From Kitasatospora mediocidica KCTC 9733 (GTDB lineage: Bacteria > Actinomycetota > Actinomycetes > Streptomycetales > Streptomycetaceae): a stretch of 64,000 nt of DNA. A program made the position numbers and the translations under genes. The notes under the pieces are model-generated. The model was not told the origin of the DNA and made no database searches. It saw only the letters and a list, made by a program, of their open reading frames with translations. The DNA is taken from contig NZ_JQLN01000007.1 of assembly GCF_000744225.1 (NCBI RefSeq), forward strand, positions 992,001 to 1,056,000, given 5' to 3'. Numbering within the stretch: position 1 is the stretch's first letter; each line of letters starts with the position of its first letter. Positions 18,838 to 27,704 of this stretch are shown one piece after another.

Positions 18838-19593
18838 TCAGCCCGAGATCGCCGGCGCATCAGGGGCGCTCACGTCGTAGGTGGCGGCCTTCTGGTGCAG
18901 CAGGGCGACCAGCACCTTCGCCTTGCGCGCGGTCAGTTCCGGGCTCCCCCAGCGCACCAGTCCCCCACCGGTGAGCTGGAGTTCGATGTCGTCATACGAA
19001 CGAACCTGGAGCGAACCGGCCCGACCGGCCACCTCGGCCGGCAGTCCGGCGGCCACCTGGACCGCGCCCTTGACCAGATCGGCCTGCGAGAAGACCGTCG
19101 CGGCGTCCTGGGCGGAGGGGCTGAGCTGGAGCTGGACCACCGGAACGCCGGACGGCGGGGTCGGATCGGTGGCGAAGCTCACCCCGCCGGCGTCCACCTC
19201 GGTGAACCGTCCGTCCGCCTCCTTGACCGCGGCGACCGGTTGACGCTCGATGACTTTCACCCGAAGGGTGTGCGGCCAGCCCCGCCAGACCTCCACCTTG
19301 GCCACCCGGGGAATGCCCTGGACGCGGCGCTGGACCGCGTCCAGATCCACCTGGGCCAGCGGTCCGTGCTGGACGGCCCCTATGGCGTCGCGCACCTGGT
19401 CGACCGTCAACTTGTCGTCGTTGAGTCCCTGGATGGCCACAATCCGGACATCCAGGACGGAGGAGAAGAAGACCACCCAGCCGAGCAGGCCGAGAACGGC
19501 CGCACCCAGACCGCTGAGCACCAGGATCCCGCGCCGCGACAGACGCAGCCGGGGCCGGTAGTCCTCCTCGTCCTCCAGTGCGTCGTCAACCAC
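18838..19593 (-). CDS. ftsQ: Cell division protein FtsQ
   Basis: A 251-residue bitopic divisome protein: an acidic/basic cytoplasmic tail (1-21), one membrane helix (about 23-45), then the POTRA domain (about 48-115) and a beta domain. The GTG at 19593 lies inside the end of murG (8-bp overlap), which indicates coupled translation. Last gene of the wall-synthesis run before the ftsZ promoters. Confidence 0.92.
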   Translation of the reverse strand: MVDDALEDEEDYRPRLRLSRRGILVLSGLGAAVLGLLGWVVFFSSVLDVRIVAIQGLNDDKLTVDQVRDAIGAVQHGPLAQVDLDAVQRRVQGIPRVAKVEVWRGWPHTLRVKVIERQPVAAVKEADGRFTEVDAGGVSFATDPTPPSGVPVVQLQLSPSAQDAATVFSQADLVKGAVQVAAGLPAEVAGRAGSLQVRSYDDIELQLTGGGLVRWGSPELTARKAKVLVALLHQKAATYDVSAPDAPAISG

Positions 19594-20692
19594 GACGACG
19601 GCCGCCCCTGGCGGCTTCGATCGCCTCGTAGACCATGCCGACCAGCAGGTCGTCGGCGTCCCGGCGGCCGAACTCGGCGGCCGCCCGGCTCATGTCCCAG
19701 AGCCGCTGCGGGTCGGTCAGCACCGGCAGCACGTTGTGCAGCACCCAGTCGGTGGTCAGCTCGGCGTCGTCCACCAGCAGCCCGCCGCCGGCCTTCACCA
19801 TCGGCTGGGCGTTCAGCCGCTGCTCGCCGTTGCCGATCGGCAGCGGCACGAAGGCGGCCGGCAGGCCGACCGCGGCCAGCTCGGCGACGGTCATCGCACC
19901 GGCCCGGCAGAGCATCAGGTCGGCCGCGGCGTAGGCGAGGTCCATCCGGTCCACGTAGGGCAGCGCGCGGTACGGCGGCATCCCGGGGATGTCGTCGATC
20001 TGCGGCAGCTCGTTCTTGGGGCCGACCGCGTGCAGGATCTGCACGCCGTACTGCTGGAGCCGGGGGGCGATCGCCTGGATCGTCTCGTTCAGCCGCCGGG
20101 CGCCCTGGGAGCCGCCGGAGACCAGCAGGGTGGGCAGGCGCTGGTCGAGGCCGAAGTAGGCCCGGGCCTCGGGACGGACCGCGTTGCGGTCCAGCGTCGC
20201 GATGGTGCGGCGCAGCGGGATGCCGATGTAGCGCGAGTCGCGCAGCTTGCTGTCCGGGGTGGAGACCGCGACGAAGTCGCTGTACCGGGCGCCGATCTTG
20301 TTGGCGAGGCCCGGACGGGCGTTGGCCTCGTGCACCACGATCGGGACCCCGGCGCGCTTGGCGGCCAGGTAGGCGGGCATCGCGACGTAGCCGCCGAAGC
20401 CGACCACGGCGTCCGCCTTGACCCGCTCGATGATCTCCTGGGCGGCCCGGACGGTGCCGCGCAGCCGGCCCGGGACGGTGATCAGCTCGGGGGTGGGCTT
20501 GCGGGGCAGCGGCACGGCCGGGATGAGCTCCAGGTGGTAACCGCGTTCGGGCACCAGCCGGGTCTCCAGGCCGCGCTCGGTGCCGAGCGCGGTGATGCCG
20601 ATGCTGGGGTCGTGCCTGCGCAGCGCGTCCGCCAGCGCCATTGCAGGCTCGATGTGTCCGGCGGTGCCTCCGCCGGCGAGTACGACATGCAC
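19586..20692 (-). CDS. murG: UDP-GlcNAc transferase MurG (lipid II synthesis)
   Basis: A 368-residue GT28 glycosyltransferase that adds GlcNAc to lipid I on the inner membrane face. The N-terminal Gly-Gly-Gly-Thr-Ala-Gly-His-Ile motif is at 7-14, a second Gly-Phe-Gly-Gly-Tyr loop near 98-102, and the donor-site Ser-Gly-Gly-Ser-Gln-Gly-Ala-Arg near 190. It starts 6 nt after the ftsW stop and overlaps ftsQ. Confidence 0.96.
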   Translation of the reverse strand: MHVVLAGGGTAGHIEPAMALADALRRHDPSIGITALGTERGLETRLVPERGYHLELIPAVPLPRKPTPELITVPGRLRGTVRAAQEIIERVKADAVVGFGGYVAMPAYLAAKRAGVPIVVHEANARPGLANKIGARYSDFVAVSTPDSKLRDSRYIGIPLRRTIATLDRNAVRPEARAYFGLDQRLPTLLVSGGSQGARRLNETIQAIAPRLQQYGVQILHAVGPKNELPQIDDIPGMPPYRALPYVDRMDLAYAAADLMLCRAGAMTVAELAAVGLPAAFVPLPIGNGEQRLNAQPMVKAGGGLLVDDAELTTDWVLHNVLPVLTDPQRLWDMSRAAAEFGRRDADDLLVGMVYEAIEAARGGRRRG

Positions 20693-20698
20693 CGAAAT

Positions 20699-22069
20699 TC
20701 ACCGCTCCCTGCGCGGCGGCCGGCCGGCCGGGCGCGCTGTGGTTCGTCGTCGTGGCAGCACCCGGCGCAGACCTGTCCTGAACCGGGACTTCGAGCTCCT
20801 CGCGGCCAGGGCCGCCTTTGCCCCGGGCATGCTGCGTGCGAAGCAGAGCAGCATTCCCAGGGCGCACATGGCCGACAGCATGGCGGATCCCCCGTAGGAG
20901 AACAGCGGGAGGGGTACGCCCGCGATGGGCAGCAGACCCAGTGCCGACCCCAGGTTGATCATGGCCTGCGCCATGATCCACGTGGTGGCGGCTCCCGCGG
21001 CATACCTGACGAAGGCGTCCTTCGTGCCGATGGCCACTCGGATACCCGCATACCCTAGTGCCGCGAAGAGACCGATCACCGACAGCGTCCCCACCAGACC
21101 CAGTTCCTCACCGGTCGCGGCGAAGATGAAGTCGGTGTGCGCCTCCGGCAACTGGCCCCACTTCTCGAAGCCGGCGCCCAGTCCGGACCCGAACGGTCCG
21201 CCCAGGCCGAAGGCGTAGAGGCCGTGCAGGGCCTGGAAACAGTCGTGTCCCGGCACCGGTTTGGTGGTGCCGATACAGGCGAGGCGGTCCAGCCGGTGCG
21301 GAACCGTGATGATCAACGCGGTGCAGGCGACCACCGCGATGCCTAGCGTGGCGACGAAGAGCCGCAGCGGCGCCCCGACCATCCAGAGCAGCGCGAAGAC
21401 CATGCCGACGAGGATCATGGAGGTGCCCATGTCGCCGCCGATCATGATCAGCAGGAGCAGCAGCAGCACCCCGGGCACCAGCGGGATCAGCAGGTGCTTC
21501 CACTGGTTGAGGGTCCCGGCCTTCTCCTTGCGGGCCAGCAGGTCGGCCCCCCAGAGCACCAGGGCGAGTTTGGCGAACTCCGAGGGCTGCACCTGGAAGA
21601 AGCCGAAGTTCAGCCAGTTCTGGTTGCCGTTGACCTCCATGCCGATGCCCGGGATGGCGACCAGCACCATCGCGGCCATCGCGCCCAGCATCACGGGGTA
21701 GGCCAGCACCCGGTGCACCGCGACCGGCACCCGGGCCGCCGCGACCATCAGCAGCGAGCCCAGCAGCACCGCGACCAGCTGCTTGCGGAAGTAGAAGAGC
21801 CCGGGCAGGCCCTGCCGGATCGCGGTGATGTTCGAGGAGGAGAAGACCATCACCAGCCCGAGCACCACCAGCAGCGCCATCGACCCGAGAATCAGGTAGT
21901 ACGGCGTCAGCGGACGGTTCAGGGTGTAGCGGATCCGGCCACGCAGCGCGCGCAGCCGGCCGACCGGACCCTCGGACTTGAAGGTGGTGGTGGTCGCCGA
22001 GATGAACGGCAGCCGGGAGGGGCCGCGCTCCGGCGGGGCGGTGGTTTCCGCCTTGCTCTGACCCGCCAC
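20699..22069 (-). CDS. ftsW: Septal peptidoglycan polymerase FtsW
   Basis: A 456-residue SEDS protein with about ten membrane helices between residues 55 and 410, a cytoplasmic N-terminal tail of about 50 residues and an Arg-rich C-terminal tail. The SEDS signature (Phe-Ile-Phe-Ala-Ala-Thr-Gly-Glu-Glu-Leu-Gly) is present near 310. It works with FtsI in septal synthesis. GTG start, 26 nt after murD. Confidence 0.95.
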   Translation of the reverse strand: MAGQSKAETTAPPERGPSRLPFISATTTTFKSEGPVGRLRALRGRIRYTLNRPLTPYYLILGSMALLVVLGLVMVFSSSNITAIRQGLPGLFYFRKQLVAVLLGSLLMVAAARVPVAVHRVLAYPVMLGAMAAMVLVAIPGIGMEVNGNQNWLNFGFFQVQPSEFAKLALVLWGADLLARKEKAGTLNQWKHLLIPLVPGVLLLLLLIMIGGDMGTSMILVGMVFALLWMVGAPLRLFVATLGIAVVACTALIITVPHRLDRLACIGTTKPVPGHDCFQALHGLYAFGLGGPFGSGLGAGFEKWGQLPEAHTDFIFAATGEELGLVGTLSVIGLFAALGYAGIRVAIGTKDAFVRYAAGAATTWIMAQAMINLGSALGLLPIAGVPLPLFSYGGSAMLSAMCALGMLLCFARSMPGAKAALAARSSKSRFRTGLRRVLPRRRTTARPAGRPPRRER

Positions 22070-22095
22070 GGCGCCGCCCCTTCCCCTGTCAGTCG

Positions 22096-23535
22096 TCAGC
22101 TCGTCAGTTCCCGTACCGCCTCGGCGAAGAGGTCGCCCCGTTCGCCGTAGTGGGTGAACATGTCCATCGACGCACAGGCCGGGGCGAGCAGGACGGTGTC
22201 GCCCGGCTGGGCCAGTCCGGCGGCCACCCGCACCACCTCGGCCATCGCCACCGCGCCAGTCTGGCCCGCGGCCGCTTCGATCACTGGTACATCCGGGGCG
22301 TGTCGCGCCAGCGCGGCGCGGATCAGCTCGCGGTCCCGGCCGATCAGCACGGCGGCCCGCAGACGGCCCGCGGCCGCTCTGACCAGCTCGTCGAACTCGG
22401 CCCCCTTGGCGAGGCCGCCGGCGATCCAGACCACCGGCCGGTACGCGGCCAGCGAGGCGGCCGCGGCGTGCGGGTTGGTCGCCTTGGAGTCGTCGATCCA
22501 GACCACCTCGCCCACCTCGGCGACGTGCTGGATCCGGTGCGCCTCCGGGCGGAAGGCCCGCAGGCCGTCCCGGACGGCCTTGGTGTCCACCCCGTAGGCG
22601 CGGGCCAGCGCGGCCGCCGCCAGCGCGTTGGCGATGTTGTGCGGGGCCGGCGGGTTGACGTCCTCGATCGCGCCGAGCTCGGCGGCGTTCTTCTGGCGGT
22701 CCGGCACGAAGGCGCGGTCCACCAACAGGCCGTCCACCACGCCGAGCTGGGAGAGCCCGGGGGCGCCGAGGCCGAAGCCGATCGCCCGGCAGCCCTCCTC
22801 GACGTCGGCCTCGCGGACCAGTTCCTCGGTGGCCGGGTCGGCCAGGTTGTAGACACAGGCCACCTGGTTGCCCTGGTAGATCCGGCCCTTGTCGGCGGCG
22901 TAGGCCTCCATCGAGCCGTGCCAGTCCAGGTGGTCGGCGGCCAGGTTCAGCACCGCCGCCGAGTGCGGGCGCAGGCTGGGCGCCCAGTGCAGCTGGTAGC
23001 TGGAGAGCTCGACGGCCAGCACGTCGTACGGTTCACCGTCATCGTCGAAGCCGGCGAGCACCGCGTCCAGGACCGAGACGCCCACGTTGCCGACGGCGGC
23101 GGTGCGCCGACCGGCCGCGGTGAGGATCGAGGCAAGCATCTGGACGGTCGTGGTCTTGCCGTTGGTGCCGGTGACGGCCAGCCAGGGGGCCGGCTCGCCG
23201 GTGGCGGGCAACGGCTTGCGCAGCCGCCAGGCGAGTTCGACGTCGCCCCAGATCTCGACGCCCGCCGCGGCGGCGGCCGCGAAGAGCGGGCTGCTCGGCG
23301 GCCAGCCGGGCGAGGTGACGACGAGTCGGGTGCCCTCGGGCAGCGTCGCTCCGTCGCCGAGCCTGACCCGGATGCCGGTCAGCGCGGCGGCCCGGTCCCG
23401 CAGGACGGGGCTGTCGCCGCCGTCCACCACGGTGACGTCGGCGCCCAGGTCGCGCAGCACCCGGGCCGCGCTGATCCCGGAGATGCCGAGGCCGGCCACC
23501 GCGACCGGCAGACCGGTCCAGTCCGGGGAGGTCAT
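22096..23535 (-). CDS. murD: UDP-MurNAc-L-Ala:D-Glu ligase MurD
   Basis: A 479-residue Mur ligase adding D-glutamate. The ATP loop Thr-Gly-Thr-Asn-Gly-Lys-Thr-Thr lies near 125-132, and the N-terminal Rossmann-like motif Gly-Leu-Gly-Ile-Ser-Gly near 15-20. The ATG at 23535 overlaps the mraY stop by 4 bp (ATGA); a further in-frame Met 16 codons upstream would lie within mraY. Confidence 0.95.
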   Translation of the reverse strand: MTSPDWTGLPVAVAGLGISGISAARVLRDLGADVTVVDGGDSPVLRDRAAALTGIRVRLGDGATLPEGTRLVVTSPGWPPSSPLFAAAAAAGVEIWGDVELAWRLRKPLPATGEPAPWLAVTGTNGKTTTVQMLASILTAAGRRTAAVGNVGVSVLDAVLAGFDDDGEPYDVLAVELSSYQLHWAPSLRPHSAAVLNLAADHLDWHGSMEAYAADKGRIYQGNQVACVYNLADPATEELVREADVEEGCRAIGFGLGAPGLSQLGVVDGLLVDRAFVPDRQKNAAELGAIEDVNPPAPHNIANALAAAALARAYGVDTKAVRDGLRAFRPEAHRIQHVAEVGEVVWIDDSKATNPHAAAASLAAYRPVVWIAGGLAKGAEFDELVRAAAGRLRAAVLIGRDRELIRAALARHAPDVPVIEAAAGQTGAVAMAEVVRVAAGLAQPGDTVLLAPACASMDMFTHYGERGDLFAEAVRELTS

Positions 23536-24593
23536 CCGTTCACCCATCCCGCGTAGAAGAGGCCGAGGCCGACCGCGACGCACAGGCCCTGGATGATCCA
23601 GAACCGGACGACGATCAGGACTTCGCTCCAGCCCTTGAGTTCGAAGTGGTGTTGCAGTGGTGCCATCTTGAAGACCCGCTTGCCGGTCATCCGGAACGAG
23701 CCGACCTGGATGATCACCGAGAGGGTGATGATCACGAAGAGGCCGCCGAGCAGCGGGAGCAGCAGCTCGGTGCGCGAGCAGATCGCCAGACCGGCCAGCG
23801 CGCCGCCCAGGGCCAGCGAGCCGGTGTCACCCATGAAGATCTTCGCGGGCGAGGTGTTCCACCACAGGAAGCCGAAGCAGGAGCCCATCAGCGCGGAGGC
23901 GACCACCGCCAGGTCCAGCGGATCGCGGACCTCGAAGCAGTTGGCGGTGGCGCGGGCGGCGATCGAGCAGCTCTGGCCGTACTGCCAGACGCCGATGAAG
24001 ACGTAGGCACCGAAGACCATCACCGACGCGCCGGTGGCCAGGCCGTCCAGACCGTCCGTCAGGTTCACACCGTTGGACATACCGGCGATCATGAAATAGG
24101 CCCACATGACGAACAGCACGGGGCCGATCTTCCAGCTGAAGTCCTGGATGAACGACAGGCTGGTGGAGGCCGGGGTCAGCCCGCGGGTGTCGTGGAACTG
24201 CAGCGACAGGATCGCGAAGGCGAGGCCGACGAAGGACTGTCCGAGCAGCTTGGCCTTGGCCCGCAGGCCCAGCGAGCGCTGCTTGACGACCTTGATGTAG
24301 TCGTCCAGGAAGCCGACGAGGCCCAGACCGGTCATCAGGAACAGCACCAGCAGGCCGGAGGCCCGGGGCTGTTCACCCGTTATCACCTTGGTCGCGGCGT
24401 AGGCCACCAGCGTCGCCAGGATGAAGGCGATGCCACCCATCGTGGGCGTACCGCGCTTGCTGTGGTGCGCCTTGGGGCCGTCGTCCCGGATCATCTGCCC
24501 GTAGCCGTTCTTGGCCAGGAGCCGGATCAGCGCCGGGGTGCCGAACAGCGACAGCACCAGGCCGATCATGCCGGAGTAGAGGATCTGCTTCAC
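23532..24593 (-). CDS. mraY: Phospho-MurNAc-pentapeptide transferase MraY
   Basis: A 353-residue integral membrane enzyme with about ten helices that makes lipid I on undecaprenyl phosphate. The Leu-Asp-Asp-Tyr-Ile-Lys motif (near 99), Asn-Leu-Thr-Asp-Gly-Leu-Asp-Gly-Leu (near 178) and the final His-His-Phe-Glu motif (near 315) are all present. The GTG start overlaps the murF stop by 4 bp. Confidence 0.96.
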   Translation of the reverse strand: MKQILYSGMIGLVLSLFGTPALIRLLAKNGYGQMIRDDGPKAHHSKRGTPTMGGIAFILATLVAYAATKVITGEQPRASGLLVLFLMTGLGLVGFLDDYIKVVKQRSLGLRAKAKLLGQSFVGLAFAILSLQFHDTRGLTPASTSLSFIQDFSWKIGPVLFVMWAYFMIAGMSNGVNLTDGLDGLATGASVMVFGAYVFIGVWQYGQSCSIAARATANCFEVRDPLDLAVVASALMGSCFGFLWWNTSPAKIFMGDTGSLALGGALAGLAICSRTELLLPLLGGLFVIITLSVIIQVGSFRMTGKRVFKMAPLQHHFELKGWSEVLIVVRFWIIQGLCVAVGLGLFYAGWVNG

Positions 24594-25996
24594 TGGGCGG
24601 CCCCATCGGCGAGCAGCGCTTCGGCGACCCTCTCCAGGCCCACCGAGCGGCTGGCCTTCACCAGGACCACATCCCCAGGCAGCAGTTGACCGCGCAGCAG
24701 TTCGACCGCCGCGTCCGCGTCGGACACCAGCACCGACTCCTCACCCCACGAACCTTCGTTCCTCGCGCCGAGTTCCATACAGGCCGCCTCGCGCCCGCCC
24801 ACCGCCACCAGCTTGGTGACGTCGAGTCGAACGGCGAGCCGCCCGATGGCGTCGTGCTCGTCGAGGCTCTCCTCGCCGAGCTCCCGCATCTCGCCGAGCA
24901 CCGCCCAGGTACGGCGGCGCTCCGGGCCGCGGCCGCCCATCGTCACCAGGGCCCGCAGCGCGGCCCGCATGGACTCCGGGTTCGCGTTGTAGGCGTCGTT
25001 GACGACGGTCACACCGTCGGCACGGTCGACGACCTCCATGCGCCAGCGGGACAGCGCACCCGCCTCGCCCAGGGCGGCGGCGGTGTCGTCGACGGACAGC
25101 CCGAGCTCCATCGCCACCGCGGCGGCGGCGAGTGCGTTCGAGACGTGGTGCTCACCGTACAGGCGCAGCCGTACGGGTGCGGAACCGGCTGGGGTGGTCA
25201 GCGTGAACGAAGGCTTGCCGGTGGCGTCCAGGCGAACATCGGTGGCCCGGACGTCGGCGTCCCGGCTCTCGCCGAAGAGCACCACGCGGGCCTTGGTGCG
25301 CGTGCACATCGCCCGCACCAGCGGGTCGTCCGCGTTCAGCACCGCGACGCCGTCCTCGGCCAGCGACTCGACCATCTCGCCCTTGGCCTGCGCGATCGCC
25401 TCCTTCGAGCCGAACTCGCCCAGGTGCGCCGTGCCGACGTTGAGCACCAGGCCGATCGTCGGGCGCACCAGGCCGGTCAGGTAGGCGATGTCGCCCCGGT
25501 GGCGGGCGCCCATCTCCAGCACCAGGTGCCGGGTGGACTCCTCGACCCGGCTGACGGTCTGCGGCAGGCCGAGCTCGTTGTTGAGCGAACCCTCGGTCCA
25601 CACGGTCGGGCCGAGCTTCTGCAGCACCTGGGCGATCAGGTCCTTGGTGCTGGTCTTGCCGGCCGAGCCGGTCAGCGCCACCGTCCGGACCGCCTTGGCG
25701 CGTTCGGCCACCGCGCGGGCCAGCAGGCCCATCGCCACCTGGGCGTCCCCGACCACGATCGCGGGCACCCCGACCGGCCGCTCCGCCAGCACCGCGACGG
25801 CGCCCGCGGCGATCGCGCGCTCGGCGTAGTCGTGGCCGTCCACGTGCTCGCCGGCGAAGGCGGCGAAGAGGCCGCCGGGCTGCACCTGACGGGAGTCGAT
25901 CACCACCGGTGCGGTGACCGGGGCCTGCGGGTCCGTCACATCGGCCAGTCGGCCGCCGGTCGCGGCGGCCACCTCGGCGAGGGTCAGTGCGATCAC
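24590..25996 (-). CDS. murF: UDP-MurNAc-tripeptide:D-Ala-D-Ala ligase MurF
   Basis: A 468-residue Mur ligase that adds D-Ala-D-Ala. The ATP loop Thr-Gly-Ser-Ala-Gly-Lys-Thr-Ser-Thr-Lys is near 110-119, followed by the Asn-Asn-Glu-x-Gly-x-Pro motif typical of MurF. The GTG start overlaps the murE stop by 4 bp. Confidence 0.95.
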   Translation of the reverse strand: MIALTLAEVAAATGGRLADVTDPQAPVTAPVVIDSRQVQPGGLFAAFAGEHVDGHDYAERAIAAGAVAVLAERPVGVPAIVVGDAQVAMGLLARAVAERAKAVRTVALTGSAGKTSTKDLIAQVLQKLGPTVWTEGSLNNELGLPQTVSRVEESTRHLVLEMGARHRGDIAYLTGLVRPTIGLVLNVGTAHLGEFGSKEAIAQAKGEMVESLAEDGVAVLNADDPLVRAMCTRTKARVVLFGESRDADVRATDVRLDATGKPSFTLTTPAGSAPVRLRLYGEHHVSNALAAAAVAMELGLSVDDTAAALGEAGALSRWRMEVVDRADGVTVVNDAYNANPESMRAALRALVTMGGRGPERRRTWAVLGEMRELGEESLDEHDAIGRLAVRLDVTKLVAVGGREAACMELGARNEGSWGEESVLVSDADAAVELLRGQLLPGDVVLVKASRSVGLERVAEALLADGAAQ

Positions 25997-27702
25997 TGCT
26001 GCTCTACTCCTCGGTCGCTTGGGGTCTCCCCAGCCGAAGGCTGGGGAGAGGCGTGCCCGATGGCTTCGCGCAGCACCTCCCGGTCGTCGAACGGGCGGAT
26101 CTCGTCCCGTACGTACTGGCCCAGTTCGTGGCCCTTGCCGGCGACCAGCACGGTGTCCCCGGCGTGCGCGCGGGCCACCGCCGAGGCGATCGCCTCGGCC
26201 CGGTCGGGCACCACCAGGACGGCGCCGCGCTCGGCCTCGGGGACGTCGGCGGCCCCGGTCAGCATGCTGGCCAGGATGGCCAGGCCGTCCTCCGAACGGG
26301 GGTTGTCGCTGGTCAGCACGGCGGTGTCGGCCAGCGAGGCGGCGATCGCGCCCATCGGAGCGCGCTTGTGCGGGTCGCGGTCGCCACCACAGCCGACCAC
26401 CACGTGCAGCCGGCCCTTGGTCACCTCGCGCAGCGACTCCAGGACGGCCCGCAGGGCGTCCGGCTTGTGCGCGTAGTCGACCACCGCGACGAAGTCCTGC
26501 CCGGCGTCCACCCGCTCCAGGCGCCCCGGTACGCCCGGCACGGCGGCGATGCCCGCGGCCGCGTCCTCGGGCGTCAGCCCGGCGGTGACCAGGGCGGTGA
26601 TCGCGGCCAGCGCGTTGGCGACGTTGAACGGGCCCGGCAGCGGGACGGCGGCGTCGACCGACTGCCCGCCCGGACCCACCGCCCGGAAGGTGGAACCGGT
26701 CGGGCCGAGCTGGACGTCCAGCGCGCGCCAGTCGGCGTCCGGATCGCCCGTGGCCGAGAACGTGGTCACCGGGATCACGGCCTCGCCGGCCAGCCGGCGG
26801 CCGTACGGGTCGTCCAGGTTGACCACGCCGGCGCGGCTGCGGGCGGGCTCGAAGAGCCGTGCCTTGGCGCGGTAGTAGTCCTCCATGTCCGGGTGGAAGT
26901 CCAGGTGCTCCGGCGTCAGGTTGTTGAAGACCGCGACGTCGTAGTGCACCCCGTCCGCCCGCCCGTAGACCAGGGCGTGGCTGGAGACCTCCATCACCAC
27001 CGCGTCCGCGCCGCGCTCGCGCATCACGGCGAGGATCGCGTGCAGGTCGGTGGCCTCGGGGGTGGTGCGCTCGCTCTTGATCCGCTCGGTACCGACCCGC
27101 ATCTCCACGGTGCCGATCACACCCGGGACCCGGCCGGCGCCCTTGAGGCCGCCCTCGACCAGGTAGGAGGAGGTGGTCTTGCCGTTGGTGCCGGTGATGC
27201 CGATGGTCAGCAGCGCCTGCGACGGGTTTCCGTAGATCCGGGCCGCCAGCGCGCCCATCCAGGCCCGCGGCTGCTCGACCACCAGCAGCGGGACGCCGAG
27301 CGTCGCCGCCTGCTGCGCGCCCGCCGGGTCGGTGAGCACGGCGACCGCGCCGCGCTCGACCGCCGCGCCGGCGAAGGCCGCGCCGTGGTGGTTGGCACCG
27401 GCGAAGGCCACGTAGACGTCCCCCGGGCGGACCGCGCGGGAGTCGTGGGTGATGCCGCCCGCCGGGGCGCCCTCGACCGGCTCCACACCGAGGATCCGGG
27501 CGATCTCGGCGAGCGGGGTCGGCTCCCCCGCGACCGGGCGGGGCGGGCTCACACTGGTTTGGTCTGATTTCGGCACGGCGGGCAGGCTATCGGCCCGGAG
27601 GCGGTCGGGGCCAAGTGAGCCCTCGGCGCCCCCCTGGGGCTGCTGGGGAGAGACGCCCTTCGGTGTGAGGGGGTTCACAGGCACAGCGGGGTGCGCGCTC
27701 AT
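25993..27702 (-). CDS. murE: UDP-MurNAc-dipeptide:diaminopimelate ligase MurE
   Basis: A 569-residue Mur ligase. After a roughly 60-residue Pro/Gln/Ser-rich extension come the UDP-binding domain (His-Asp-Ser-Arg-Ala-Val-Arg-Pro-Gly), the ATP loop Thr-Gly-Thr-Asn-Gly-Lys-Thr-Thr near 172 and the Asp-Asn-Pro-Arg motif near 470 that selects diaminopimelate. In streptomycetes this is usually the LL-isomer. The ATG at 27702 follows the ftsI stop by 2 nt. The exact start is uncertain because the N-terminal extension is low complexity. Confidence 0.92.
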   Translation of the reverse strand: MSAHPAVPVNPLTPKGVSPQQPQGGAEGSLGPDRLRADSLPAVPKSDQTSVSPPRPVAGEPTPLAEIARILGVEPVEGAPAGGITHDSRAVRPGDVYVAFAGANHHGAAFAGAAVERGAVAVLTDPAGAQQAATLGVPLLVVEQPRAWMGALAARIYGNPSQALLTIGITGTNGKTTSSYLVEGGLKGAGRVPGVIGTVEMRVGTERIKSERTTPEATDLHAILAVMRERGADAVVMEVSSHALVYGRADGVHYDVAVFNNLTPEHLDFHPDMEDYYRAKARLFEPARSRAGVVNLDDPYGRRLAGEAVIPVTTFSATGDPDADWRALDVQLGPTGSTFRAVGPGGQSVDAAVPLPGPFNVANALAAITALVTAGLTPEDAAAGIAAVPGVPGRLERVDAGQDFVAVVDYAHKPDALRAVLESLREVTKGRLHVVVGCGGDRDPHKRAPMGAIAASLADTAVLTSDNPRSEDGLAILASMLTGAADVPEAERGAVLVVPDRAEAIASAVARAHAGDTVLVAGKGHELGQYVRDEIRPFDDREVLREAIGHASPQPSAGETPSDRGVEQQ

Positions 27703-27704
27703 GT